From assembly GCF_014174355.1 (NCBI RefSeq), contig NZ_JABEQF010000003.1, forward strand, positions 342,117 through 406,116: 64,000 nucleotides of DNA, read 5' to 3'. The notes under the pieces were generated by a model. The model was given only the letters and a program-made list of their open reading frames with translations, made no database searches and was not told the origin of the DNA. The stretch is from Gluconacetobacter azotocaptans. Lineage in GTDB: Bacteria > Pseudomonadota > Alphaproteobacteria > Acetobacterales > Acetobacteraceae. This document shows positions 8,522-17,841 of the stretch, in pieces; the stretch's first letter is position 1; each line of letters begins with the position of its first letter. The position numbers and the translations under genes are program-made.

Positions 8522-9007
8522 TTACCAGTATCCGCCGGTCACGTGTCGAGGCTGGTTTCCGCCGGGGTCGGCGTTGGGCGACCAGGCGCTCCAGTCCCAC
8601 GCGGCGGTGTCACGCCTGTTCTCCGCCGCCATCGCCTGCATATCCGCCAGCAAAGGCGCTGGCTTCTTTCCTTTCTGCTGTCCGGTCGAGAATATTCTAT
8701 AGGCCGCTTCCGACCCCATATAGACGCAGCCACAGCCGATCGGGTCGGCATAGAGATAGATAAATCCCGCCGGGGAGGGTCGGTACGTCAACTGCCCCGG
8801 CGGAAGCGTGTTCATCATGGCGTAGCGCGCGGTCGTGTCGGCCGGATGGGCGATGAAGCCTGCTTCCGACAAGGTCATGCCCTTGTCCAGGTAAGGTTTT
8901 GCCGGCGCGCATCCAACCAGACTTGCGCAGAGCAGCGTGGCCATGAACCGGGCCGCGTAACAATGCGGTCTTGCCGTCAGGCCTTGGGAACGCGCGTTTG
9001 GCACCAT
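8522..9007 (-). CDS. Hypothetical lipoprotein
   Basis: The predicted product is up to 161 residues. A basic n-region is followed by MATLLCASLVGC, a convincing lipobox with Cys33 as the lipidated residue, so the mature protein should be anchored in a membrane facing the periplasm. The mature part contains a short GCGCVYMGSEAAY segment. The longer start at 9007 is preferred because starting at the internal Met (8944) would remove the positive charges of the signal peptide; neither start has a clear ribosome-binding site. The start lies 8 bases from the stop of the glycosyltransferase upstream. Function not recognised. Confidence 0.65.
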   Translation of the reverse strand: MVPNARSQGLTARPHCYAARFMATLLCASLVGCAPAKPYLDKGMTLSEAGFIAHPADTTARYAMMNTLPPGQLTYRPSPAGFIYLYADPIGCGCVYMGSEAAYRIFSTGQQKGKKPAPLLADMQAMAAENRRDTAAWDWSAWSPNADPGGNQPRHVTGGYW

Positions 9008-9014
9008 CGGACTG

Positions 9015-9737
9015 TCAGAGATTGGGGCTGTTGGCGCTGACGTTGTCAGTCAGGCACAGGGGTGGGAAGCTGGTGTAGGCCATCATCTCGGCGTAATGGC
9101 GGTTCATCAGGATGTCGATGGAATTCGCCGTAATGATGCGCCCCCCAAGGCAGGGGTGGGAGACGTTGACGGTTGTCAGTGGAAGGCAGCTCTTGATTAA
9201 CTTCATGGCGCCGGCCGGCGAGACCGCATAGCCGCACAGGCCGAAGGCCTGGGTCAGCCTGAGCGGAACGGACGTTACATCCATGTCCCGGAACGTCTGG
9301 ACGCCTTTCCGGACGGATTCTTCAGAGGTCACCGCAACGCATTGCGTGATTCCGGGCAGGAGTTCGAACTGAAGCGGGGTGTCCGAGTTGCTCCCCCACA
9401 GGATGATGTCCCAATCGCCTGGCAGGCTGGCGATGATCCGCGCGCTCTCCTGCTCGAAATTGCGGCAGAGAAAGGCGTCATCCTCAAAAATATGGGCCGG
9501 GACATTTCTCTGCGCGATATTTCCCCACAGTGCGACATGGGCAAGCCCCGACCCGATCGCCTCGCGTGTGAACTGGCACGCGTCCGCCACGAGGCCTTTT
9601 TCTTTCATCTCATTGACGTCGACCGTGCTGCCGTCGACGCCAGGCGAATGCACCAGTCCCGGAACGTGGGCATTGACCGCCAGGAACCTTTCGGCGCGTT
9701 CCGGAGTCTGCGCTGGGCTGATGAAGAATTTGTCCAT
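9015..9737 (-). CDS. Glycosyltransferase family 25 protein
   Basis: The 240-residue protein resembles LPS/LOS galactosyltransferases of family 25. It has the acidic motif HIFEDDAFL at residues 82-90, which in this family binds metal and nucleotide sugar, followed by DWDIILWGS and a C-terminal region with GLCGYAVSPAGAMKLI. There is no signal peptide. It lies between flagellar genes on the same strand as flgL and fliL, so it may add to a flagellin or surface glycan; that is inference from position. Acceptor and donor are unknown. Confidence 0.75.
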   Translation of the reverse strand: MDKFFISPAQTPERAERFLAVNAHVPGLVHSPGVDGSTVDVNEMKEKGLVADACQFTREAIGSGLAHVALWGNIAQRNVPAHIFEDDAFLCRNFEQESARIIASLPGDWDIILWGSNSDTPLQFELLPGITQCVAVTSEESVRKGVQTFRDMDVTSVPLRLTQAFGLCGYAVSPAGAMKLIKSCLPLTTVNVSHPCLGGRIITANSIDILMNRHYAEMMAYTSFPPLCLTDNVSANSPNL

Positions 9738-10082
9738 GTCGGGTCCTGTTACGAGGGTATAAACGGTAGCGATGTGATCACGCGGGCGTCGGCTGCCTCG
9801 CGCGCCGTGGCGTTGATCGCGTCCGTGTCGGTATCTTTAGCCACCGTGCGCCTGCGGCCGTCAGCCCATGCGTGAATGGTCGGCGCATTCCGGTCAGGAC
9901 AGAAGGCGCCGCATGTGCGACGCCCATGCGACGGGACCGGATGTCAGATGTCCAGCCGAAAAATCCTCGCAAGCGCGCGACCGTGGACATAGCGTAAAGA
10001 GATACGATAGCGCATGGCGAATGCAAAGCCCCGTCTGCCGGCCCGCCCGCACCCGTCTTGAGGACCCCGCCGCCCAGAGCCG
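9738..10082. other. 345-base gap, no gene seen
   Basis: This gap lies between the flgL stop and the family-25 glycosyltransferase start, both on the minus strand. Short frames are present but have no family features or ribosome-binding sites. No clear terminator hairpin with a T-run was found for flgL. It presumably contains the promoter of the glycosyltransferase-lipoprotein pair. Confidence 0.5.
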
Positions 10083-11162
10083 TCAGATGTAACTTGCGAG
10101 CGTCATATCCTTCATGTCGGCAACCAGTATGTACGAGGCCTTGAGGCTTGTGCTGAGGTTGGACGACTGCGTGGCCACTTCGGCGATGTCGACGTTCCTG
10201 GAGTTCCCAAGCGCCGTCTTCAACATCGTCTCCATGTTCGACAGCAGGGTGGATCTGGACGTCAGCGCATTCTGCGTCACGCCGACCGACGTTTCCATGT
10301 CCGTAAGCTGGCTGATCGTGCTTTCGAGAGACGAATGCAGTTGGTTGACCAGATCCGAAAACCCGTTCGTCGAGGACGACATGCCGTTCATCGAGGAAAC
10401 GATCATCATGTCGCGCATCAGGTCACGGATCGGGGACCCGGTCGAATTCGAGGTGGCGGACGTTCCCTGTGTCGCCACCGTGCCGATCACGGTTGCCGTA
10501 TTGTCACCGGTGAGGACCGACTGCTGAAGCGCGGTTGCCGCACTCCCCGAAACCGACAGCGACGCCGAGAAGACCGAGACACTGTCCGTATTGTCAGCCG
10601 CGGCCGAGGTGGTCTTCGTCATGACGGACGCGGGGTCCTCGGAAGAACCGAGCGAACCGACGATGCCGGCGATCGTCGTGGCAAGGGTGCCGCTTGAGAT
10701 CGACGTCGGATCTTTGAGCGGAGGCTCAGTCGAGGCCTGCCCGGCGAAGACGTACCCGACGCCGTTTGAGGTATTGAGCGTCGTTGCCAGTGCGGTCAGC
10801 GCATCCTGGGCCTGGGTTGTCGCGGCCGCGACCGTGGTGGGTGTTGTCGTTCCCCCGATGCTCAGCAGGCTTGTGGCCAGCGCCTGGGCTTGTGTCACGA
10901 TCTGCTGCAGTGCAGTCGATGTGGCGCTCAGGTTGTTCTGCGCGCTCGAAACATTGGACTGCCAGGCCTGAACCTGCGTGATCTTCGGCGTAAGGCTGAT
11001 GGCGGACGCCCGCGTCGAGCCAAGCCCTGCGTAGGTTTCCGAAAGCGTTCCCGCAGACTGCTGCCAGGACAGGGTCTGCTGGCTCAGCGTCATCTCCTTG
11101 ATCCCTGCGGCAAGGATAAGGGCAGCGCCGGCGTTTCCATACTGGCCGATGGACGTGCTCAT
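10083..11162 (-). CDS. flgL: Flagellar hook-associated protein 3 (FlgL)
   Basis: FlgL is the junction protein between hook and filament. The 359-residue product has a flagellin-like N-terminal helix region, a Thr/Ser-rich middle, and a C-terminal flagellin-type D0 segment (RNVDIAEVATQSSNLSTSL, near residue 318). It follows flgK with a gap of about 20 bases, the usual flgK-flgL order, both on the minus strand. The protein is secreted without a cleaved signal. Confidence 0.88.
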   Translation of the reverse strand: MSTSIGQYGNAGAALILAAGIKEMTLSQQTLSWQQSAGTLSETYAGLGSTRASAISLTPKITQVQAWQSNVSSAQNNLSATSTALQQIVTQAQALATSLLSIGGTTTPTTVAAATTQAQDALTALATTLNTSNGVGYVFAGQASTEPPLKDPTSISSGTLATTIAGIVGSLGSSEDPASVMTKTTSAAADNTDSVSVFSASLSVSGSAATALQQSVLTGDNTATVIGTVATQGTSATSNSTGSPIRDLMRDMMIVSSMNGMSSSTNGFSDLVNQLHSSLESTISQLTDMETSVGVTQNALTSRSTLLSNMETMLKTALGNSRNVDIAEVATQSSNLSTSLKASYILVADMKDMTLASYI

Positions 11163-11182
11163 GACAGTCTCTTCCGCTCTTC

Positions 11183-12745
11183 TTAGTCGATCGCGTTAAG
11201 TAATGCGCTGAACATCGACTGCACGGCAGTCACCACCTTGGCGTTGGCCGCATAGGCGTTCTGCAGCGCGACGATATTGGACATTTCATTGTTCACGTCC
11301 ACGCCCGAGACATTGGTGACCGTCGTCTGCAATGTCGTCTGTACCGAGGTGGCGGAGGTCAGGTCATCGCTGGCCTGGCCGATGGTCGCGCCCTGGTCCG
11401 AGGTCAGGGCCGTGGCCAGGGCAACCAGACCCTGGGTACCGGAATATCCGGTCGACAGGCTGCCGGTCGGGCCAAGGCCGGTCGAGGGAGCCGCCAGAGA
11501 CCCATCAGACCCGCTCACGTCGTCCGAGGAGGTTCCGAACGCCGTGCTGAGGACCGCTGCAATGGTCGTCACATCGCCGTTTGTCGCAAGCGACGAAGGT
11601 GTGTTGACGTACGACGAACTGACGGTGAGCGTTGACGAAAGGCCAACGAGCCCAGCGGGTGTCGTTGCCGCCTTCGTCGTATCCGAGAGTGGAAGGGTCG
11701 CACTTGATAACGGCACCGCGCCGGTACCATCCGTAAACAGCGAAAGCCCCGCATTGCTGAACCGCGAGGCAAGCGTGTAGGAGAACGAATCCAGCTGCGC
11801 CTGCATTTTGGGATAGGTGACATCGCGCAGCGTGATGTTCGCTCCCAGCGTCCCGCCGGTCAGATGTGACGTAATGTCCTTGCCCGCAAGCGTGATCCCG
11901 GGGATCTGCGCGTTTGTATCTCCAGCCTTGTAGTACATCGCCGACGTGACGGCAGCGCCGGACGTGGACAACGGCCAGGTGCTGGTCGGCAGGGCAACCG
12001 TGCTGTCGCTCTGTCCGATCTGGTCGGGACGGGTCGGAAGTTCGGTTCCGTCCGCGGTGCGGACGACCATATCGCCGTTCGACGTCTCGGAAAACGTGAC
12101 CGAGAGATCGGACGACAGGCTGGACATGACTTCCAGGCGCTGGTTCTCAAGGTCGGCCGTGTCCGAGCCAAGGGCCTTGAGATTCATGATCTGCTTGGAA
12201 AGCTGCCCGATCTGCGTCAGGCCCGAGTTGATGGAGGATACCGTCGAAACGGTGTTGTCTTCCGCCGCCTGGCGCTGGTCCGTATAGGCCGCGGCAAGGG
12301 TGTGAATGGTACTGGTCAGGGATTGCGCGGTCGAGATCACCAGCGACTGCGAGGCGCTTTGCAGCGGGGTCGCCGTCAGCGAGATCAGGGCGTTCTGCAC
12401 ATTGCCCAGTTCGTCGGAAAGCGTATCCGTGCTGCCGGAATCCGAGGACGTCGATCCCTGGATGGACGACAGCGGCGCGAGCGAGTTGCTCGTCGCGGTC
12501 AGGGACGCGACCTGGGCATTCTGGCTGTAGAGGGCCGTCTGCAGCGCCGTGTTCACGTTCAGCGACGTTTGGCCGATCTTGACGCCCGCGCCGACATGGC
12601 CCGCCATCGCCATTGTCACCGTGGCGTTCTCGCGCACATAGCCCGCCGTGCCCGCGTTCGAAACGTTTTCAGACGTGACGGCCAGCTGATACTCGATCGC
12701 GCTCAATCCGCTGGTAGCTATTGACAGCGATGATGTCAGACCCAT
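11183..12745 (-). CDS. flgK: Flagellar hook-associated protein 1 (FlgK)
   Basis: FlgK joins hook and filament. The 520-residue product begins with the rod/hook-family signature (SLSIATSGLSAIEYQLAVTSENVSNAGTAGYV, read as two overlapping pieces within residues 5-36) and ends with the FlgK-type helix (NNEMSNIVALQNAYAANAKV, then FSALLNAID). The middle is Ser/Thr-rich. The ATG is at 12745. A 181-base gap upstream, before the flgF stop, should hold a promoter, but none is obvious. Confidence 0.92.
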   Translation of the reverse strand: MGLTSSLSIATSGLSAIEYQLAVTSENVSNAGTAGYVRENATVTMAMAGHVGAGVKIGQTSLNVNTALQTALYSQNAQVASLTATSNSLAPLSSIQGSTSSDSGSTDTLSDELGNVQNALISLTATPLQSASQSLVISTAQSLTSTIHTLAAAYTDQRQAAEDNTVSTVSSINSGLTQIGQLSKQIMNLKALGSDTADLENQRLEVMSSLSSDLSVTFSETSNGDMVVRTADGTELPTRPDQIGQSDSTVALPTSTWPLSTSGAAVTSAMYYKAGDTNAQIPGITLAGKDITSHLTGGTLGANITLRDVTYPKMQAQLDSFSYTLASRFSNAGLSLFTDGTGAVPLSSATLPLSDTTKAATTPAGLVGLSSTLTVSSSYVNTPSSLATNGDVTTIAAVLSTAFGTSSDDVSGSDGSLAAPSTGLGPTGSLSTGYSGTQGLVALATALTSDQGATIGQASDDLTSATSVQTTLQTTVTNVSGVDVNNEMSNIVALQNAYAANAKVVTAVQSMFSALLNAID

Positions 12746-12926
12746 CTCGTTTTCCCCGCGCAGTCTTGACTATGTATTCGCTCTGCAACAGCCACGATAT
12801 ATGCCGGGTGTCAATTGCGGCTACAAGGTTCCGCGCACGCTAGCAGTTTCGGTAGATTACGTAAAGCAAGGCTGTTTCGCGCTATCAACATTCCCGATTA
12901 CGAGGGCGCCCCTCGGATCAGGCGGC

Positions 12927-13670
12927 TTACGCGCTCGGTTCGGTGGTGATCTTGTCTATCGCATTCTGGCGGCGGGTGGCTTCGGTCTGGATCAGCTGGA
13001 AGTTCAGATCGTAATCACGTTGGATCTCGACCATTTTCGTCGCCTCGGATACCGAATTCACGTTGCTCGACTCCAGCATCGCCTGCCGTATTTCCTTTCG
13101 GGCCACGGTATGCGTGGCCGTCGTCGGCCGGAGCAGATAATTACCTTCCTGTTGCAGCGTGTTGAGGTTGTCGACGGTGACGAGGCCGATGGTCGAGGAG
13201 ACTCCGTTTTGAGTGGAGATCGTTCCGTCTGACGCCACCGATAGGATCTCGTCCTGCGGGGGGATGACGATGTTCCTGCCGTTCGTGTCCAGAAGCGGGT
13301 TTCCCGAACCGTCGGTGAGCGTCCCATCCGACCGGATATGGAACTGGCCGCTGCGGGTCAGCCGAACGCCCTGCGTCGTCCGAACGGAAAAGAAACCTTC
13401 GCCATTGATCGCGAAATCCGTCAGGTTTCCGGTCTGCCGCAGCTCCCCCTGAAGGTGGTCCTGATATGTCGCCTGGTCCTGCGTGTACGCCTCGTCCTTT
13501 TCCCCGGCCAGGCCGTGGACGTCCTTCTGGTGAACGAGAAATTCGGAAAAAAGCTGTTTCGACGTCTTGAATCCGTCGGTATTGGCGTTGGCAAGATTGT
13601 TGACGGTCAGATCGAGGGCACGTGTCAGCACATCGATGCGGGACAAGGCGATATACGTCGTGTTGTCCAA
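12927..13670 (-). CDS. flgF: Flagellar basal-body rod protein FlgF
   Basis: FlgF is a rod component between the proximal and distal rod. The 247-residue product starts DNTTYIALSRIDVLTRAL and has the rod motif NNLANANTDGFK near residue 25, a middle TQGVRLTRSGQFHIRSDG region, and a C-terminus with LESSNVNSVSEATKMVEIQR. The start is TTG at 13670-13668: CTGGAGG ends about six bases upstream and this is where family similarity begins. The open frame extends much further upstream without similarity. It is transcribed divergently from flgG. Confidence 0.92.
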   Translation of the reverse strand: MDNTTYIALSRIDVLTRALDLTVNNLANANTDGFKTSKQLFSEFLVHQKDVHGLAGEKDEAYTQDQATYQDHLQGELRQTGNLTDFAINGEGFFSVRTTQGVRLTRSGQFHIRSDGTLTDGSGNPLLDTNGRNIVIPPQDEILSVASDGTISTQNGVSSTIGLVTVDNLNTLQQEGNYLLRPTTATHTVARKEIRQAMLESSNVNSVSEATKMVEIQRDYDLNFQLIQTEATRRQNAIDKITTEPSA

Positions 13671-14037
13671 TGTCTGCCTCCAGAAGGGGGATCGGGTCCG
13701 CGCAGGCAGACCGGTGCCGCGCCCGCCTCCTGACCGTGGTCTTGTAGAAGATATGGCAGAAAGCCGGCTATTCGAAAGATATTGGATCATTACCCGGACG
13801 GCAACATACGATGCGCGGCCCCATGGTCTTGATCGCAGGAATGCTGCAGGAAAGCCGACAAGGCCGCCTTTTCTCCGGAAAAGACCTTGCCATGTTCGTG
13901 AACGTGGTCTTACTTGCGGGCGCAAGCCGTACGTAGCGTGGGCACCATTCGGGCATATATGGCCATGCATGACATGCCTCCTGCCTGCGTGGTGGGATGA
14001 CCACGAAGTTAAGGTACACCCGGAGGACTGTCCGCCT
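13671..14037. promoter_or_regulatory. Divergent flgF / flgG promoter region
   Basis: These 367 bases separate the divergent flgF and flgG genes. A short inverted repeat CTTTTC-TCCG-GAAAAG lies near 13872-13887. A GG-N10-GC pair at 13941-13954 has sigma-54 spacing but a poor -12 element. The ribosome-binding sites of both genes are at its ends. No other gene is seen. Confidence 0.4.
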
Positions 14038-14826
14038 ATGATGCGTTCCCTTGATATCGCCGGCACGGGCATGCAGGCTCAGACGACGAACGTCGAGACG
14101 ATCTCCAATAACATCGCCAACATGACGACCACCGGCTACAAGCGGCGCCGTGCCGAGTTCCAGGATCTCATCTATCAGGATCTCCGGCGGGCAGGGACCA
14201 TGAGCTCGGATACGGGCGACCTCGTGCCGGCGGGCGCGCAGATCGGTCTTGGCGTGCGTACCGCCGGGATTTACCGGATCAACGAGCAGGGCACGCTGTC
14301 CCAGACCAGCAATGCCCTCGACCTTGCGATCGAGGGACGCGGCTATTTTCAGGTGACGCTGCCGTCCGGCGAATACGCCTATACCCGTGACGGAACGTTC
14401 TCGCTGTCCGAGGACGGCACCATCGTCACGGCGGACGGCTATCCCCTCAATCCGAACATTACCCTGCCGAACAACGCCGAGAATGTGACCATCGACCAGA
14501 GCGGCCAGGTCCAGTATACGGTGTCCGGCGACGGGACGGCGCAGGTGGCCGGCCAGATCCAGATGTCGACCTTCCAGAACGAGAACGGTCTTGCCGCCAT
14601 GGGTCAGAACCTGTTCACGGCGACGACATCCTCCGGTGACCCGATCACCGGCACGCCCCAGAGCGTGGGGTTCGGCTCGGTACGCCAGGGCTTCATCGAG
14701 GAATCCTCGGTCAACGTGGTGACCGAGATCACGGACCTGATCACCGCGCAGCGCGCCTACGAAATGAACAGCAAGGTCATCACGGCCTCCGACGAGATGC
14801 TCCAGACGCTGACGAATCTGAGATAG
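14038..14826 (+). CDS. flgG: Flagellar distal rod protein FlgG
   Basis: FlgG forms the distal rod. The 262-residue product starts MMRSLDIAGTGMQAQTTNVE, with the rod motif NNIANMTTTGYKRRRAEFQD, the middle ALDLAIEGRGYFQV block near residue 95, and the C-terminal EESSVNVVTEITDLITAQRA signature. GGAGG at 14022-14026 precedes the tandem ATGs at 14038 and 14041; the first is annotated. flgA begins one base after its stop codon, so flgG-flgA-flgH form an operon. Confidence 0.95.
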   Translation: MMRSLDIAGTGMQAQTTNVETISNNIANMTTTGYKRRRAEFQDLIYQDLRRAGTMSSDTGDLVPAGAQIGLGVRTAGIYRINEQGTLSQTSNALDLAIEGRGYFQVTLPSGEYAYTRDGTFSLSEDGTIVTADGYPLNPNITLPNNAENVTIDQSGQVQYTVSGDGTAQVAGQIQMSTFQNENGLAAMGQNLFTATTSSGDPITGTPQSVGFGSVRQGFIEESSVNVVTEITDLITAQRAYEMNSKVITASDEMLQTLTNLR

Positions 14827-14827
14827 C

Positions 14828-15850
14828 ATGCCCGTGCGCGCAGCAATCGCGGCAGCGGTCGCCGCGGGCATCATGACAGTCTGCACGGCGACCCTGTCGG
14901 CGGCGACGCTGCGAAGCGCCACGGTGATCACCTCCGACGTTGTAAAACTGTCGGATCTTTTTGCCGATCTGGAACCGCGGCAGGACAAAATCATCGGCCC
15001 GGCGCCCAAACCCGGGGCCAGCATCTATGTCGGCGGCCGGCAGTTGATCGCCATCGCCGACCAGTACGGCGTTGACTGGCTGGACGAGTCGCCGTCGGCG
15101 ATGGCGACGATCACACGGTCGGGCCGTGTCCTCGACAAGGAATTCTTTGTCGGTCTCGTGCAGAAAAGCCTGCCGGACATCGGAACGGGTCCTGTCTCGA
15201 TCGACCTTGCCGATTTCCATCCCATAACGGTTGCGTCGGACGACCCGAAGCCGGTCGTCCTGTCGGACGTCGATTGGGACCAGAGGACCGGGCGGTTCTC
15301 CGCCACCGTCTACCGGACCCATCCGACCGGCGACATAACGCAGGATTCCTTCCTCCTGACCGGAATCGTGCGTGCCCCGCGCAGGGTGCTGGTGTTTTCC
15401 CGCTCTCTGCCCGCCGGGGCCGTGATTTCCGCGTCTGATGTCAATATAGACGAATCCTATACTGGCTACGCGACCGCGAAAATATTCACGGATGAGACCG
15501 AAGTGGATGGCATGACGCTTCTGCACACCGTCGTCGCCGGCGAACCTGTTCTTGAGCGCGATCTGCACAGGACCGTGCTGATGCACAAGGGGGACCCCGT
15601 CCTGATCGTCTTTACCGCCCCGGGCGTTCATCTGACTGCAACCGGCAGGGCTTTGGAAGATGGGGGCAACGGCCAGTACGTGCACGCCCTCAACCTGGCG
15701 AGCAGCATGATCGTGACCGGCCGCGTGGCAGGTGCATCGCAGGTCGATGTCGATGCCGGGTCAGGCGCCGTTCCTTCGGACCCGAACATGTTGCGGCGTC
15801 TGACCGCGTCTGCCCGCGCAAACACGCGGTCGGACCTGTCAATCCGGTAG
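14828..15850 (+). CDS. flgA: Flagellar P-ring assembly chaperone FlgA
   Basis: FlgA is a periplasmic chaperone for P-ring (FlgI) assembly. The product is 340 residues. A signal peptide with a hydrophobic core at about residues 5-23 ends near SAAT. An N-terminal domain of about 180 residues is followed by an SAF-type domain (about 195-250, with VLVFSRSLPAGAVISASDV) and a C-terminal beta domain (KGDPVLIVFTAPGVHLTATG). This is longer than the enterobacterial FlgA but usual for alphaproteobacteria. flgI, its client, is not in the window. Confidence 0.88.
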   Translation: MPVRAAIAAAVAAGIMTVCTATLSAATLRSATVITSDVVKLSDLFADLEPRQDKIIGPAPKPGASIYVGGRQLIAIADQYGVDWLDESPSAMATITRSGRVLDKEFFVGLVQKSLPDIGTGPVSIDLADFHPITVASDDPKPVVLSDVDWDQRTGRFSATVYRTHPTGDITQDSFLLTGIVRAPRRVLVFSRSLPAGAVISASDVNIDESYTGYATAKIFTDETEVDGMTLLHTVVAGEPVLERDLHRTVLMHKGDPVLIVFTAPGVHLTATGRALEDGGNGQYVHALNLASSMIVTGRVAGASQVDVDAGSGAVPSDPNMLRRLTASARANTRSDLSIR

Positions 15851-15875
15851 ACGCCGCGTGCGCAGGAGACCTGCT

Positions 15876-16610
15876 TTGACAAAATACCGCCTGCCGGGTG
15901 CGCTCGTGACCGGATTGCTGTGCCTGTCGGGATGTTCCGGCCTGTCGGAAATCAGCGAGATGGGCCACCCGCCGCGCATGACCACAACGTCGGACCCGAC
16001 GCAGGCCCCTGAGTACCGCCCCGTGACAATGCCGATGCCGCCGCTTCAGGCGCCCCCCACCGAGATCGGCAGTCTGTGGCGGCCCGGAAGCCGGGCCTTC
16101 TTCAAGGACCAGAGGGCGTCGCAGGTCGGCGACCTTCTGACCATCAAGGTCGGGATCGCCGATAATGCCGCGGTGACGAACAACACGACGGCCAGCGGCA
16201 GCGGGTCCGAGGATTACGGTGTTCCAAGCCTGTTCGGCTTTCACGGTACGGCGCTGCAGCACATCACCGGCGCATCCGCCGTCAACACAAGCAGCGCAAG
16301 CGCCAACACGGCCACGGGCAGGATCACCCGGACCGACGCCGTCGTCCTGACGCTGGCCGGGACGATCACGCAGGTGCTTCCCAATGGCAATTTCGTCGTG
16401 GTCGCGCGCCAGGAGGTCAGGGTTAACGGCGAACTCCGTCAGCTCATGGTCAGTGGCGTCGTCAGGCCGCAGGACATCACGGAAGACAACACGGTGACCC
16501 ATGACCGGATTGCCGAGGCAAGGATTTCGTACGGCGGGCGCGGCCAGCTGACCAAGCTCCAGACGCCGCGATACGGGCAGCAGGTTCTCGACAGCGTCCT
16601 GCCGTTCTGA
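15876..16610 (+). CDS. flgH: Flagellar L-ring lipoprotein FlgH
   Basis: FlgH forms the outer-membrane L-ring. The 244-residue product starts at TTG 15876-15878, six bases after AGGAGA, giving a compact lipoprotein signal (TKYRLPGALVTGLLCLSGC) with the lipobox Cys near residue 19. An in-frame GTG at 15858 is the longer alternative but lies ahead of the ribosome-binding site. Downstream family features include SLWRPGSRAFFKDQRASQVG, GDLLTIKV and the C-terminal GVVRPQDITEDNTV. It ends 48 bases from the convergent fliP. Confidence 0.93.
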   Translation: MTKYRLPGALVTGLLCLSGCSGLSEISEMGHPPRMTTTSDPTQAPEYRPVTMPMPPLQAPPTEIGSLWRPGSRAFFKDQRASQVGDLLTIKVGIADNAAVTNNTTASGSGSEDYGVPSLFGFHGTALQHITGASAVNTSSASANTATGRITRTDAVVLTLAGTITQVLPNGNFVVVARQEVRVNGELRQLMVSGVVRPQDITEDNTVTHDRIAEARISYGGRGQLTKLQTPRYGQQVLDSVLPF

Positions 16611-16658
16611 TCCTGGCATCACGGGACGCACCGCCCGCGTTATGGCGCGGACGGCTTC

Positions 16659-17435
16659 CTAGCCGCCGAAGCTTCTGACCAGACCTCCGGCCACCATCTG
16701 CCACCCGTCGACCATCACAAAGAAAATCAGCTTGAACGGCAGCGAGATCGTGGCAGGCGGCAGCATCATCATGCCCAGGCTCATGAGGACGCTCGAGGTG
16801 ACGAGGTCGATGACGAGGAACGGCAGGTAGAGCAGGAACCCCATCTCGAAACCGCGGCTGAGTTCGCCAATCATGAATGCCGGCATGAGCACGCGCCATG
16901 GCGTCTGGGCGGGGGCGGCGGGTGGCGGCAGATTTGCAAGATGCAGAAACGTCGTGATGTCGGCAGGCCGCGCATTGGCAAGCATGAACGTCCGGAAGGG
17001 TTCGGCCGCCGCGGCCAGACCATCCATTTCGCTCACGCGGCCATCCATCATCGGAACGATGCCGTGCGTCCAGGATTGTTCGAGAACCGGCTGCATGACG
17101 AAGAACGTCAGAAACAGCGCAAGACCGATCATGACCGTATTGGGCGGCGTTCCCTGTGCCCCGATCGCCCCGCGCAGCAAGGACAGGACGATGATGATCC
17201 GCGTAAAGGCGGTAACCATCACCAGCAGGCTGGGCGCAAACGAGAGAACCGTAACGAGGGCCGTCAGCTGCACAAGGCGGCTGGTCGTTCCCGTATCACC
17301 CATGCCCTTCCCGAGATCGAGCGTCACGGACTGGGCGTACGCACATGCCGGCATGACAACCAGCATGGCGACGGCCACGCACGCGGCAATGGTGCCGACC
17401 TTGACGACCCGTCCCGTGAACAACCCTGATATCAA
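16659..17435 (-). CDS. fliP: Flagellar export gate protein FliP
   Basis: FliP is a core component of the type III export gate. The predicted 258-residue product has a cleavable signal peptide ending in PACAYAQS, followed by the family block FAPSLLVMVTAFTRIIIVLS, the motif GTPPNTVMIGLALFLTFFVM and the C-terminal GFLLYLPFLVIDLVTSSVLM. TTG at 17435-17433 is chosen as the start: GGAG lies seven bases upstream, and it follows the fliO stop instead of overlapping the gene. The frame is open back to 17549. fliQ and fliR, usual neighbours, are absent. Confidence 0.93.
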   Translation of the reverse strand: MISGLFTGRVVKVGTIAACVAVAMLVVMPACAYAQSVTLDLGKGMGDTGTTSRLVQLTALVTVLSFAPSLLVMVTAFTRIIIVLSLLRGAIGAQGTPPNTVMIGLALFLTFFVMQPVLEQSWTHGIVPMMDGRVSEMDGLAAAAEPFRTFMLANARPADITTFLHLANLPPPAAPAQTPWRVLMPAFMIGELSRGFEMGFLLYLPFLVIDLVTSSVLMSLGMMMLPPATISLPFKLIFFVMVDGWQMVAGGLVRSFGG

Positions 17436-17457
17436 CGCGTCCGCTCCACTACTCGTA

Positions 17458-17832
17458 TCACTCGCCTGGATCGGTGTCGGGCCGCGCCGGGGGGACTGTG
17501 CGCGGTAGATGGCCGGCCTCGTCTTCAATCCAGCCAAGGAACAGGTCATTTCCGCCGCCCGTCAGGATCAGGCCCTTTTTCTTGCCGCAGCTTATGAGGC
17601 TGACGCGCCGGCGCGGATCTATGGCCAGAGTCTCCAGCACCGCAAGGTTGCGCGTCCGGCGTCCCCGCGACAGGTAAGGTTCCAGGAATTTCAGGCCGTA
17701 GCGACTGAGCAGGATGAGTGCGACCACGATCACGAACGACAGCAGGCACGTCAGCCACGAGGCGCCGAACGTACCCGGATCATGCGCAAATGACCCCGTC
17801 AGAGGGGCTGCGAGAGCATTTGCCCCGGACAC
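17458..17832 (-). CDS. fliO: Flagellar biosynthesis protein FliO
   Basis: FliO is a small membrane protein that assists FliP ring assembly. The 124 residues contain one transmembrane helix at about 26-44 (WLTCLLSFVIVVALILLSRY) and a cytoplasmic domain with the family-typical RNLAVLETLAIDPRRRVSLI and KGLILTGGGNDLFLG segments. It sits between fliN and fliP in the usual fliN-fliO-fliP order, all on the minus strand. Confidence 0.88.
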   Translation of the reverse strand: MSGANALAAPLTGSFAHDPGTFGASWLTCLLSFVIVVALILLSRYGLKFLEPYLSRGRRTRNLAVLETLAIDPRRRVSLISCGKKKGLILTGGGNDLFLGWIEDEAGHLPRTVPPARPDTDPGE

Positions 17833-17841
17833 CGCCGATTC

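Noticed and set aside
9778..10026. Possible 82-codon minus-strand gene in the flgL / GT25 gap
   Set aside because: No ribosome-binding site, no recognisable domain, composition unlike neighbouring proteins.
13941..13954. Possible sigma-54 promoter upstream of flgG
   Set aside because: GG-N10-GC spacing fits, but the -12 element is GGGC instead of TTGC; such pairs are common by chance at this GC content.
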